Under the pieces are notes generated by a model, which saw only the letters and a program-made list of their open reading frames with translations, was not told the origin of the DNA and did no database searches. This document shows, piece by piece, positions 1 through 8,183 of a stretch of 64,000 nucleotides of DNA; position 1 is the stretch's first letter; every line of letters begins with the position of its first letter. The translations under genes and the position numbers were made by a program. The stretch spans positions 124,001-188,000 of the forward strand of contig NZ_BARF01000002.1 in NCBI RefSeq assembly GCF_000367365.1, given 5' to 3'. The DNA comes from Streptomyces prunicolor NBRC 13075 (GTDB lineage: Bacteria; Actinomycetota; Actinomycetes; Streptomycetales; Streptomycetaceae).

Positions 1-1
1 G

Positions 2-505
2 CTCAACACCGGGGCGGTGATGGTCTTCCAGGTGCGCACGGCCCGCGGGATCACGGGGCTCGCGTCGGCCACGCGCGCGGTGCGGCGATCCGGCTGGATC
101 ATGCTGGCGGCCTGCGCGGTGTTCGCCCTGTCGGCGGGCGCGTCGCCGTGGGTGGCCGTGGGGGCGCTGGTGGTCGGGGCGGTGCTCCAAGTGGCCGCCG
201 AGATGGGGCAGTCGGCGGGTTCCTGGCAACTCTCCTTCGAGCTGGCGCCTGTTGACCGGGTGGGCGAGTACCAGGGCTTCTTCGGGACCGGTGTCACCGT
301 GGCCAGGACGATGGGTCCCCTGGTGCTGACGTCCCTCCTCCTGGAGTGGGGGACGCCGAGGTGGCTGCTGCTGGGCGGGGCGACGGTCGTGGCGTCGTAC
401 GCGATGGGGCCGGCGGTGCGGAGGGCGGCGGGTGCGGGTCGTGAGGCGGGCGAGGAGGCGGGCGATGCGGGTGAGGCGAACAGGCAGCCCGCACTGGCGA
501 GTTGA
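2..505 (+). CDS. MFS transporter, C-terminal part (5' end outside window)
   Basis: This is the 3' part of an open frame that enters the window from the left. The visible 167 residues contain four hydrophobic segments separated by short basic or polar loops, typical of the C-terminal half of a 12-helix major facilitator protein. A helix holding the FELAPVDRVGEYQGFF stretch followed by a GTGVTVARTMGPL helix matches the later helices of drug-exporter-type MFS proteins. The tail is Gly/Ala/Glu-rich and probably cytoplasmic. The start, the N-terminal motifs and any upstream operon partner are outside the window, so the substrate cannot be inferred. It runs convergently towards the CitG-like gene. 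Confidence 0.75.
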   Translation, partial: LNTGAVMVFQVRTARGITGLASATRAVRRSGWIMLAACAVFALSAGASPWVAVGALVVGAVLQVAAEMGQSAGSWQLSFELAPVDRVGEYQGFFGTGVTVARTMGPLVLTSLLLEWGTPRWLLLGGATVVASYAMGPAVRRAAGAGREAGEEAGDAGEANRQPALAS

Positions 506-567
506 CCAGTACGGGTCCGATCACGCCACCTATGCCGGTGACTGACCGGTATCGGTCCTCTTCAGGT

Positions 568-1401
568 TCAGGCGGCCCACGCCGGCGACTTGACCGGTAG
601 AGAGTCCAGGAACAGCGCGCCCGCCAGGAGCCCCGCACTTCCGCGAGGGCTCCACGCGCGCGTGTGGAGGTCGTTGTCGAAGGCGATCAGGGCTTCCGCG
701 CCCGCCGGCGTCGCCGTGCCGCCCGCCTCCAGGACGCCCCGGGCCCCCGCCTGGACGTGCCGCAGGCCCAACGGGCCCACGGCGTGCAGGAGTTCGGTGT
801 CCTGGAGGGTGGACATCACCGTGAGCAGGGCGTCCAGGCGGGCCTGTGTCTCCGTCGCCCCGGCCGCGCGGGTCGTGGCGAGGGTGTCCAGCGCCCGCCG
901 TACGTGCGGGAATCCGGCCTTCGCCTCGCCCCGCGCACCGGCCGCGCCGTACTTCGCCGAGATCGACGAGCCGCGCGAGGCCTTGCGCGGGGCGCGGCGG
1001 TCGGGGTGGGCGGCGATGCGCTTCGCGGTCGCGGCGACGTCCTTGGCCCCCGCGTGGGGGTCCAGGGCGGCCGCCGCGACCAGGAGGCCCAGCGCCCACA
1101 GGGCGCCGCGGTGGCCGCCGCCCGCGAGCGCCACGGAGTGCTCCGTGCAGCGGCCGATCGCGCCGAGTTCCGCGCGGAGCACGGGAGTTGGCTCGCCGGT
1201 GCGGCGGGCGGCGGCCGCCATCGCCGCGAGGCCGGGTGTCAGCGCCTTGGCGGACCAGCGCAGGGCGCAGTGGTCCACGCGGGTCGTACGGGCGGCCAGG
1301 TCGCGCGGGTCGGGCAGGCCCGGCTTGGGAGCCAGCGCCAGTTGCCCGGTGAGCGCGTCCACGGCGGCCCGCGCCAGTGCCTCGTCCTCGCGGCTCTGCA
1401 T
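568..1401 (-). CDS. triphosphoribosyl-dephospho-CoA synthase-like protein (CitG/MdcB family)
   Basis: The 277-residue protein resembles CitG/MdcB, which makes the 2'-(5''-triphosphoribosyl)-3'-dephospho-CoA precursor of the prosthetic group of citrate lyase or malonate decarboxylase. Visible family features are the N-terminal PKPGLPDPRD segment (family form KPGLVD), the internal LAGGGHRGALWALG helix, and a C-terminal STLQDTELLHAVGPLGLRHV block matching the family's DTxLLHRGG region. The residue after the first block differs from the usual GAHxDM, so activity on the classical substrate is uncertain. No citrate lyase or malonate decarboxylase subunit is nearby. Length fits the family (about 270-300 residues). 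It ends 10 bp from the dioxygenase stop, so the two may be co-transcribed. Confidence 0.65.
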   Translation of the reverse strand: MQSREDEALARAAVDALTGQLALAPKPGLPDPRDLAARTTRVDHCALRWSAKALTPGLAAMAAAARRTGEPTPVLRAELGAIGRCTEHSVALAGGGHRGALWALGLLVAAAALDPHAGAKDVAATAKRIAAHPDRRAPRKASRGSSISAKYGAAGARGEAKAGFPHVRRALDTLATTRAAGATETQARLDALLTVMSTLQDTELLHAVGPLGLRHVQAGARGVLEAGGTATPAGAEALIAFDNDLHTRAWSPRGSAGLLAGALFLDSLPVKSPAWAA

Positions 1402-1410
1402 CGTCGTACC

Positions 1411-2343
1411 TTACGAGGAGGCGGAGGCCGAAGGGGAGGGGCTGTCGCTGGGCGGAGTGCCCGTCGGGGCGTCGCTCGGGGGCGTACCGCCTCCGCCGCT
1501 GCCGACGCCCGTGCTCTCGGCATCCGGGTCGACGCCGAGGGTCAGTGAGCCCTTGTAGCCCTTGGACGGGTCCTTCTTGTGTACGGCCTTGAGGGTGAGC
1601 AGGCCGCTGGCGGCGCCACCGCCGTCGTAGACCATGTCGTCGGCGAGGACGGTGTACGAGCCCGTGTGCTTGGCATACGGGTCGAGGGTGAAGATCTCCT
1701 CGGCTACGTCGTCGGCGAAGAACAGTTGGCCGGTGTAGTTGACCTTGCCGCCCTCGTAGGTGCCGTCCTCCTTCTCACCGCCGGTGTGCACCTTGACGTG
1801 GATGTGGCAGGTGCGGGGCGTGTACCAGCCCGGGAAGATCGTCTCGAACTTGACGACCCCGTTGGCGTTGGCCACCTGGTAACCCCGCAGGTAGGTGAGG
1901 TCGTTGGCGGAGTCGCCCTCCTCGCTCTCCGCGGGGGCCGAGCCGCCGGGGTTGGCGGTGGTGTAGCCGGAGTAGTAGCCCCAGGCGTCGCAGTGCCAGA
2001 TCTCCACGGCCGCGCCCTTGACCGGCGTGCAGCCGTCCGTGGCGTCGACGACCGTCAGCCGCAGGGTGAGCGGGACGCCCGCCTTGCCCTCGGTGATGTC
2101 CTTGCGCACCAAGGCACCGTCGAGGTAGTAGGGGCCCTCCGTGACGCTCGTCATCAGCGTCATGCACTCACTGCTGGTCGAACTGGCCGAGGCCGTCGCG
2201 TCCGCGTCGGTCGTCGTGTCGGCGGTGTCGGCGAACGCCGACTGGAACCCGGCGGCGACCAGCCCGCCGGCCGCGACCGTCCCGCCGGTCACCGCGAGAG
2301 CGCGGCGCCGGCTGATGGTTCTGTCCTTGTGGTTTCCCGTCAT
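1411..2343 (-). CDS. Tat-exported intradiol ring-cleavage dioxygenase-like protein
   Basis: 310 residues. It begins with a twin-arginine signal (SRRRALAVTGG followed by an Ala/Gly-rich hydrophobic stretch ending near ...FQSAFA). The mature part carries the intradiol dioxygenase fold: the conserved TEGPYYLDG segment, the EIWHCDAWGYYSGY beta-strand region, and the GWYTPRTCHIHVKVH block with the Tyr and two His that ligate the non-haem Fe(III) in catechol and protocatechuate dioxygenases. The C-terminus is a Gly/Ser/Pro-rich low-complexity tail (last about 40 residues), which may anchor or space the protein in the cell wall. Extracellular members of this family are common in streptomycetes, but the physiological substrate is not clear. 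I chose the ATG just before the Tat motif; an in-frame ATG 42 bp upstream is possible but would place extra residues before the signal. Confidence 0.85.
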   Translation of the reverse strand: MTGNHKDRTISRRRALAVTGGTVAAGGLVAAGFQSAFADTADTTTDADATASASSTSSECMTLMTSVTEGPYYLDGALVRKDITEGKAGVPLTLRLTVVDATDGCTPVKGAAVEIWHCDAWGYYSGYTTANPGGSAPAESEEGDSANDLTYLRGYQVANANGVVKFETIFPGWYTPRTCHIHVKVHTGGEKEDGTYEGGKVNYTGQLFFADDVAEEIFTLDPYAKHTGSYTVLADDMVYDGGGAASGLLTLKAVHKKDPSKGYKGSLTLGVDPDAESTGVGSGGGGTPPSDAPTGTPPSDSPSPSASASS

Positions 2344-2441
2344 GATCACGAAGCTATGGACGGCAGCCGTCAGGGGCATGAGCATGCGCTGTGCGCAAGG
2401 TAAGAATGCTCAGAAAGCTGAAGCCGGCGGGAACCTCCCGG

Positions 2442-2888
2442 CTACACCGCCATCAACGGCGCGTCCTTCCGCCACTTCAGGATCTTGTCGAAGCTCACCA
2501 CCGCGCCGCCCACGCCCGGCTTGTTGCCGATGTGGACGTGGTCGGCGAGTTCCTGGATGAGGCACAGGCCGCGGCCGTTCTCGGCCTCGCTCGGGGCCGG
2601 GCGGACGGACTGCGTGCGGGCGAAACCGGGGCCCGAGTCCGCGACTTCGATACGACACTTCTCGCCGTCGAGGTACGCGGTGACCCGGTACGCCTCCGTG
2701 GGCGCGCCGTGCGCGGTGTCGCCGCCGTGCTCGACGGCGTTGGCGCACGCCTCGCTCAGGGCGACGGAGAGGTCGTAGGAGATGTCCGGGTCGACGCCCG
2801 CGGTCTCCATCGTGCCGAGGAACAGTCGCCGGGCGAGTGGCACGCTCGCGGCCTCGCGCCTCAGATGGAGTGACCACCAGATGCTCAT
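2442..2888 (-). CDS. ATP-binding protein, RsbW/SpoIIAB-like anti-sigma (HATPase_c) regulator
   Basis: 148 residues with a single GHKL/HATPase_c domain. The N box is LSEACANAVEHG, the G1 box DSGPGFA, and a later GRGLCLIQELADHV forms the G2-type lid, as in small serine-kinase anti-sigma factors of actinobacteria. There is no sensor or dimerisation domain, so it acts by protein-protein contact. Its sigma or anti-anti-sigma partner is not adjacent, which is common in Streptomyces. The start ATG at 2888 is preceded by a strong Shine-Dalgarno (GGGAGG) about 8 nt upstream. The longer open frame extending beyond 3000 has arginine-rich non-native composition and was not used. Confidence 0.9.
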   Translation of the reverse strand: MSIWWSLHLRREAASVPLARRLFLGTMETAGVDPDISYDLSVALSEACANAVEHGGDTAHGAPTEAYRVTAYLDGEKCRIEVADSGPGFARTQSVRPAPSEAENGRGLCLIQELADHVHIGNKPGVGGAVVSFDKILKWRKDAPLMAV

Positions 2889-3124
2889 GCTCCAGCCTCC
2901 CGGCCGCGGCTCGACATAGTGATACCTATTGCCGCCAGTGCCCCTGTGTAAGCACGGAGTTGACGTGATGCCGCCCATATGGGCGATGCGTCCCAAACGT
3001 AATTGGTGTATCCGGAGGTAGCTCACGCCGGAGAGTGATCTTTGTGAGCTACGACACACTATGGTCCCGATGTTGCGGACCTGCCGTATGGCGGCAATAA
3101 GGCCGGTGCGATGATGAGCCCGCC

Positions 3125-3970
3125 ATGACTGCCCCCCACCCATGTACGGCGCGCTCCGGAGGTGAACTCCGGGTCCTGAGGGCCGCGGTGTTCGCCGCGG
3201 TCTGTGTCGTGCTGGCCGCGGCCGGTCACGCCATCGCCTCCTGCGCCACCGTTCCGCTGTGGACAGTGGGCGCGGGCTTCCTCGCGACCTTCCTCGTCGT
3301 GGCGCCGCTCGCCGGGCGGGCGCGCTCGCTGCCGGGGATCGTGGTGCCGCTCGCGGTCGGACAGACCGTGCTGCACACGCTGTTCGGGCTCGGGCAGAGC
3401 ACGGGTACGTCGGCCACCGGCACCTTGTCGACCTCCGACGCCACGCTCGTCGCGCGCGCCGCACATCTCCTGTGCGGGACCACCGCCGCGGGGATCAGCC
3501 CGGCGCAGGCCCACCAGATCCTCACCGACGCGCGGCTGTTGCCGGCCTCGGGCGCGATGGGTTCGACCGGCTCGATGAGCTCCATGGGGTCGATGCATCA
3601 CCCGGCGGACTCCATGTCCGCCTCCGCCGGCTCCTCAATGTCGCTGTTCCCGTCCCTGTCCATGCTGCTCGGTCACGTCCTCGCGGCGCTCGCCGCGGGC
3701 TGGCTGCTGCGGCGCGGGGACCTGACGCTGCTGCGCCTGATGGAACTCTCGGCGCATGGAGCCGCGGAAGGGGCGCTCGTACGGTCCCTGCGCGGGGCCC
3801 TCGCCCTGGTGCGCGCCCTGCGGGCCGGGCTGCCGGGGGCGCCCGAGGCGGGCCCGCGTCCGCGTCGTAGCGCCGTCTTCGCGCCGCCCGCGCCGCACAC
3901 CGCCGCGCTCCAGCACTCGGTGATCCGCCGCGGCCCGCCGGTCGCCGCCGCACACTCCCTCGCCGCCTGA
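3125..3970 (+). CDS. integral membrane protein upstream of copper module
   Basis: 281 residues, function unknown. Hydrophobic segments lie at about residues 17-40, 47-65, 73-92 and 180-203, separated by a long extracytoplasmic-type loop rich in Ser, Met and His (SSMGSMHHPADSMSASAGSSMS around residues 150-175). Met/His-rich loops of this kind are frequent in copper-handling membrane proteins, and the gene lies directly upstream of YcnI, Sco and PCuAC genes, so a role in copper binding or transfer is a reasonable inference. The C-terminal third is Arg/Ala/Pro-rich and probably cytoplasmic. ATG at 3125 follows a rather weak ribosome-binding region. Confidence 0.75.
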   Translation: MTAPHPCTARSGGELRVLRAAVFAAVCVVLAAAGHAIASCATVPLWTVGAGFLATFLVVAPLAGRARSLPGIVVPLAVGQTVLHTLFGLGQSTGTSATGTLSTSDATLVARAAHLLCGTTAAGISPAQAHQILTDARLLPASGAMGSTGSMSSMGSMHHPADSMSASAGSSMSLFPSLSMLLGHVLAALAAGWLLRRGDLTLLRLMELSAHGAAEGALVRSLRGALALVRALRAGLPGAPEAGPRPRRSAVFAPPAPHTAALQHSVIRRGPPVAAAHSLAA

Positions 3971-4141
3971 CGCGACGCGACCACCGACCCGCACTCCCTT
4001 CTGTGCGTGAAGAGGCCGCCGTCGTGCGGCACACGCGCGTGCCTGTGTTCTCCCGCCGGGAAACCCCGATGCACCTGGGACACCACGCGCCCCTCTTCAC
4101 CACCGGAACTCACTCGAACTCGAAGTGGAGTGCTCCTTTCC

Positions 4142-4879
4142 ATGAAGACCATGCCGTCCATCAAGACCTCTCGTATCGCCGCCGCCGCTGCCGTCGCCGG
4201 CTCGGCCGTGCTCGTCCTGTCCTCGCCCGCCTTCGCGCACGTCTCCGTGCAACCGGAGGGCGCGGCCGTCAAGGGCGGCTACGCGGTCGTCGACTTCAAG
4301 GTCCCGAACGAGCGTGACGACGCCTCGACCACCAAGCTGGAAGTCACCTTCCCGACCGAGCACCCGCTGGCCTCCGTGATGCCGGAGCCGATCAGCGGCT
4401 GGACCGTCAAGGTCACCAAGTCGAAGCTGGCCAAGCCCGCCGAGATGCACGGCGAGACGATCACCGAGGCCGTCACCAAGGTCACCTGGACCGCGACCGG
4501 CAAGGGCGTCGAGCCGGGCTACTTCCAGAAGTTCCCGGTCTCTGTCGGCATGCTGCCCACGGACGCCGACCAGCTCGTCTTCAAGGCGCTGCAGACGTAC
4601 TCCGACAAGGATGTCGTGCGCTGGATCGAGGTGCAGAAGGACGGCGAGGAGGAGCCCGAGAACCCGGCTCCGACGCTCACCCTGACTTCCGCCTCCGCCT
4701 CGGGCGCGACCGCTGAGGACGCCTCCGACAAGACCGAGACCACCGCTTCCGACTCCACCTCGTCGTCCGCCGACTCTTCCGACACCACCGCCCGCGTCCT
4801 CGGCGTGGTCGGCATCGCCGTCGGCGCGGCGGGCGTGGCGTACGGCGTTCTCGCCGGCCGACGGCGTACGACCGTCTGA
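4142..4879 (+). CDS. YcnI/DUF1775 family copper-associated surface protein
   Basis: 245 residues. A Sec signal peptide ends at ...SSPAFA|HVSVQPEGA, so the mature protein starts with His, which is typical of YcnI and of CopC-type copper sites where the N-terminal His amine binds Cu. The DUF1775 beta-sandwich follows (KGGYAVVDFKVPNERDD, TKLEVTFPTEHPL, ISGWTVKVTK, VTWTA). A Ser/Thr/Ala/Glu-rich stalk (about 180-215) leads to one C-terminal membrane segment and a RRRTT tail, so the domain is displayed on the outer face of the membrane. YcnI proteins are linked to copper homeostasis in Bacillus and actinobacteria. The ATG at 4142 was chosen because it gives a normal signal peptide; the frame is open further upstream. 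Confidence 0.92.
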   Translation: MKTMPSIKTSRIAAAAAVAGSAVLVLSSPAFAHVSVQPEGAAVKGGYAVVDFKVPNERDDASTTKLEVTFPTEHPLASVMPEPISGWTVKVTKSKLAKPAEMHGETITEAVTKVTWTATGKGVEPGYFQKFPVSVGMLPTDADQLVFKALQTYSDKDVVRWIEVQKDGEEEPENPAPTLTLTSASASGATAEDASDKTETTASDSTSSSADSSDTTARVLGVVGIAVGAAGVAYGVLAGRRRTTV

Positions 4880-4972
4880 GGCCCGTTCACTCATGGCGCG
4901 CACAGGGGTCCGTGCGACTCTTGCGTACGACCCCGGTGCGCGCCGGAGCTCTCACAACTGGGACATTTCTCT

Positions 4973-5623
4973 ATGCGCAAGAAGACGTTCGCGGCGGCCG
5001 TTCTGCTCGCCGCCGCCACCCTGACGCTCTCCGCCTGCGGGAGCGGCGACGACAGCCAGAGCCCCGTCTCCGTGGTCTCCGAGGACACCGCGACGAAGGC
5101 CGCCACCGTCCTCGACACCCCGTTCGAGAAGCCGGACCTGGTCCTCACGGACACGCACGGCAAGAAGTACGACCTCCGCGCGGAGTCCAAGAACCGGCCG
5201 ACGCTGATCTACTTCGGCTACACCCACTGCCCCGACATCTGCCCGCTGACGATGAACAACATCGCCGTCGCCAAGAAGTCGCTGTCCAAGGCCGAGCAGG
5301 ACAAGCTGCTGGTCGTGTTCGTCACCACCGACCCGGCGCGGGACACCCCGTCGGAACTCGGCAAGTGGCTCAAGGGCATCGACACCCAGTTCGTCGGCCT
5401 GACCGGCAACTTCGCCACCATCCAGGCCGGCGCCCGCACCATGGGCATCTCCATCGAGCCGACCACGAAGGACAAGAACGGCAAGCTGGTCTCCGTCCAC
5501 GGCACCCAGGTCGTCGCGTTCTCCCCGAAGACCAACGGCGGTTACCTGCTCTACGACCAGGACGCCACCGTCGACGACTACACCAAGGACCTCCCCAAGA
5601 TCATCAAGGGGGAGAACCCGTGA
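4973..5623 (+). CDS. sco: Sco1/SenC family copper chaperone (lipoprotein)
   Basis: 216 residues. A lipoprotein signal with lipobox LSAC precedes a thioredoxin-fold SCO domain. The Cu-binding CxxxC is visible in FGYTHCPDICPLTMNN, and the distal His ligand lies in the conserved later segment (SVHGTQVVAF region). Sco proteins deliver Cu to the CuA site of cytochrome c oxidase. In S. lividans a homologue in an equivalent gene context is needed for oxidase maturation and copper-dependent development (established knowledge, recalled). The stop codon overlaps the GTG of the next gene, indicating translational coupling with the PCuAC chaperone. Confidence 0.95.
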   Translation: MRKKTFAAAVLLAAATLTLSACGSGDDSQSPVSVVSEDTATKAATVLDTPFEKPDLVLTDTHGKKYDLRAESKNRPTLIYFGYTHCPDICPLTMNNIAVAKKSLSKAEQDKLLVVFVTTDPARDTPSELGKWLKGIDTQFVGLTGNFATIQAGARTMGISIEPTTKDKNGKLVSVHGTQVVAFSPKTNGGYLLYDQDATVDDYTKDLPKIIKGENP

Positions 5624-6063
5624 GGCAGTTCGCCGTACCCGTCGCGGTGCTGACCGGCGCGCTGGTCCTCACCGGCTGCGGCTCGGACGACGCCAAGGCC
5701 CAGCTCTCCGTCAGCTCCGCCTATATGCCCCAGCCCGTCTCGGACATGGCGGCGGGCTTCCTGGACATCGCCAACAAGGGCGGTGCGAAGGACGAGTTGA
5801 CCTCCGTGACCAGCGACCTCGGCCCGGTCTCCGTGCACGAGACGGTCGGCCAGGCGATGGAGGAGGTGAAGTCCCTCGCTGTGCCCGCACACGGTCAACT
5901 CGTGTTCAAGAGCGGGGGCAACCACCTGATGTTCGACAAGCTGAAGCACACCCTGAAGCAGGGCGACAGCGTGACCGTGAAGCTGCACTTTGCCAAGTCC
6001 GGCCCTCTCACGGTTGAGATGCCCGTGAAGTCGGCGACGTACAACCCCACGACCGGGCACTGA
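5620..6063 (+). CDS. ecuC: PCu(A)C-type extracytoplasmic copper chaperone (ECuC-like)
   Basis: 147 residues. Lipoprotein signal with lipobox LTGC. The domain is a DUF461/PCuAC cupredoxin-like fold; visible ligand positions are the His in VSVHETVGQAM, the Met in the same block, and the HLM of GGNHLMFDKL, matching the family pattern H...M...HxM with altered spacing between the first two. It passes Cu(I) to Sco or oxidase. GTG at 5620 overlaps the Sco stop by 4 nt and this is the only start compatible with a signal peptide. The downstream gene begins 16 bp later. Confidence 0.93.
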   Translation: MRQFAVPVAVLTGALVLTGCGSDDAKAQLSVSSAYMPQPVSDMAAGFLDIANKGGAKDELTSVTSDLGPVSVHETVGQAMEEVKSLAVPAHGQLVFKSGGNHLMFDKLKHTLKQGDSVTVKLHFAKSGPLTVEMPVKSATYNPTTGH

Positions 6064-6078
6064 GGGAGGGACCCCACC

Positions 6079-8175
6079 TTGAAGACGACCATCACCCCCC
6101 GCGTCCGCAATCTGGTGCTGCTGCTCCTGGCCGTCACCGGCATGCTCTTCGCCGGGGCGGGTACCGCCTCCGCGCACGCCGCGCTGACCGGCAGCGACCC
6201 CAGTTCGGGGGTGGTGGTCGACAAGGCTCCGACGCAGATCTCGCTCACCTTCTCCGAGAAGGTGGCGACGAACAACGACTCGCTGCGCGTGCTCGACCCG
6301 AAGGGCAAACGCGTCGACGTCGGCAAACCGTCCAACGTCAGCGGTACGACGTACGCCATCCAGGTCCGCAGCGGCCTGCCCGACGGCACGTACACGGTGG
6401 CCTGGCAGGTCGTGTCGGCCGACAGCCACCCGGTCGCCGGCGCCTTCACCTTCTCCGTCGGCGCCCCCTCCAAGACCACCGTCTCGGTCTCCGACCAGGA
6501 CGTGGGCGGCGGGCTCGTCGGCGGGCTGTACGGCTTCGGGCGCTACATGTCGTACGCCGGTTTCATCGTCATGGTGGGCGGCGCCGCCTTCATCCTGGCG
6601 TGCTGGCAGCGGGGCGCCGGGGTGCGCGCGCTGCAGCGGCTGGTCGTCTCCGGCTGGTTCTCGCTGACCGCGGCCACGCTGTGGCTGCTGCTCCTGCGCG
6701 GCTCGTACACGACCAGCGGGAAGTTCGGCGACATCTTCGACCTGAACCTCCTCGGGCAGGTCCTCCAGACCAAGACGGGCGCGGCGCTCGTCTCCCGGCT
6801 GCTGCTGCTCGCCGCCGCCGCGCTGTTCATCGCCGTGCTCTTCGGCGCGTACGCCCGCCCGTCTCCCACCACCACCCTGCCTGACGGCGCTTCGCGCCGA
6901 CTGCCTGATTCAAGCGAGGACGAGGAGAAGCGGGACCTCACCTTCGGTCTCGCGATCGGCGGCGGTGTGGTCGCCTCGGGGCTCGCCGCGAGCTGGGCGC
7001 TGGCCGAGCACGCCTCGACCGGGCTCCAGCCGGGCATCGCGATGCCCGTGGACGTCGTCCACCTGCTGGCCGTCGCGATCTGGCTCGGCGGCCTGTCCGC
7101 CCTCCTCGTCGCGCTGTACCGGGCGCCCGCCGACAACCTGGTCGGGCGGACGGCCGTACAGAACTTCTCGCGCATCGCCTTCGGCAGCGTCCTCGCGCTC
7201 GTCGCGACCGGCATCTACCAGTCCTGGCGCCAGCTCGGCTCCTGGTCGGCGTTCACCGACACCGGCTACGGCCAGCTGCTGCTCGTGAAGATCGGCCTCG
7301 TGGCGCTGCTCGTCGGCATCGCGTCGATCTCGCGGCGCTGGACGGCACGGCTGGCGGAGACGGCCGAGGCGAGCGCGACAGTCGTCGAAGAGCGCGCGCC
7401 GGAGAAGGAGAAGGCGCACGCCAGCGCGTCCACGAAGACCGCCGACTCCAACGCTACGACGTCCGCCGCGGCCAGTGCCTCCAGCGCTACGACCGCCGCC
7501 AAGGCCGGTGTCGCCGACGCCACCGCGTCTGCCGAGGCCGACTCCGAGGTGGCCGCCTCCACCAAGGGCGCCGATTCCGAGGGGCCCGGCGACTCCAAGC
7601 GCGCCACCCAACTCGCCCGCCAGCAGACCGCCGTGGACACCGCGCGGCAGAAGCGACTGCGGGACGCCGACCCGATCCGCTTCGGACTGCGCCGCTCGGT
7701 GCTCGCCGAGGCCGCCGTCGCCGTCGTCGTCCTCGCCGTCACCACGGCCCTGACGACCACCGAACCGGGCCGCACGGAGGAGGACGCCAAGGCGGCCAAG
7801 GCATCGTCCTCGTCCGCGGCCACATCGTCCTCCGGCGCGCTGACCCTGGACATGTCCTTCGACACCGGAGGCACGGACGGCAAGGGTGTCATCAGGCTCG
7901 ACCTCGACCCCGCGCGTGTGGGCGGCAACGAGATGCACGTCTATGTGCAGCGCCCCAACGGCCGGGCCTTCGACGTCCCCGAGGTGAAGGTCGCCTTCAC
8001 CCTCGCCGCGAAGAAGATCGGCCCGCTGCCCGTGACGCCCGACCGCATCGCCACCGGGCACTGGGCCGCGAACGGAATCCAGATCCCCATGGCGGGCGAC
8101 TGGAAGATCTCGGTGACCGTGCGGACCTCCGACATCGACCAGACGACCGTCGACAAGAACGCGCAGATCGGCTGA
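6079..8175 (+). CDS. CopC-CopD fusion copper transport protein (YcnJ-like)
   Basis: 698 residues. The signal peptide ends at TASA|HAALTGSDP, giving an N-terminal His as in CopC; the CopC beta-barrel runs to about residue 130. Eight or so membrane segments from about 150 to 420 form the CopD domain (for example MSYAGFIVMVGGAAFIL and VHLLAVAIWLGGLSALL). A roughly 100-residue insert rich in Ala, Ser, Thr and Lys (about 425-530) then leads to another membrane segment (about 540-560) and a C-terminal YtkA-like beta domain (about 585-695). CopC-CopD fusions are thought to bring copper into the cytoplasm. The low-complexity insert is longer than in Bacillus YcnJ. Stop is 8 bp before the DyP gene, so transcription is shared. 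Confidence 0.93.
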   Translation: MKTTITPRVRNLVLLLLAVTGMLFAGAGTASAHAALTGSDPSSGVVVDKAPTQISLTFSEKVATNNDSLRVLDPKGKRVDVGKPSNVSGTTYAIQVRSGLPDGTYTVAWQVVSADSHPVAGAFTFSVGAPSKTTVSVSDQDVGGGLVGGLYGFGRYMSYAGFIVMVGGAAFILACWQRGAGVRALQRLVVSGWFSLTAATLWLLLLRGSYTTSGKFGDIFDLNLLGQVLQTKTGAALVSRLLLLAAAALFIAVLFGAYARPSPTTTLPDGASRRLPDSSEDEEKRDLTFGLAIGGGVVASGLAASWALAEHASTGLQPGIAMPVDVVHLLAVAIWLGGLSALLVALYRAPADNLVGRTAVQNFSRIAFGSVLALVATGIYQSWRQLGSWSAFTDTGYGQLLLVKIGLVALLVGIASISRRWTARLAETAEASATVVEERAPEKEKAHASASTKTADSNATTSAAASASSATTAAKAGVADATASAEADSEVAASTKGADSEGPGDSKRATQLARQQTAVDTARQKRLRDADPIRFGLRRSVLAEAAVAVVVLAVTTALTTTEPGRTEEDAKAAKASSSSAATSSSGALTLDMSFDTGGTDGKGVIRLDLDPARVGGNEMHVYVQRPNGRAFDVPEVKVAFTLAAKKIGPLPVTPDRIATGHWAANGIQIPMAGDWKISVTVRTSDIDQTTVDKNAQIG

Positions 8176-8183
8176 ACCACGCC

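Noticed and set aside
2889..3464. N-terminal extension of the anti-sigma ATPase to 340 residues
   Set aside because: The extension is Arg/Pro-rich, overlaps the divergent membrane-protein gene, and a perfect ribosome-binding site precedes the ATG at 2888.
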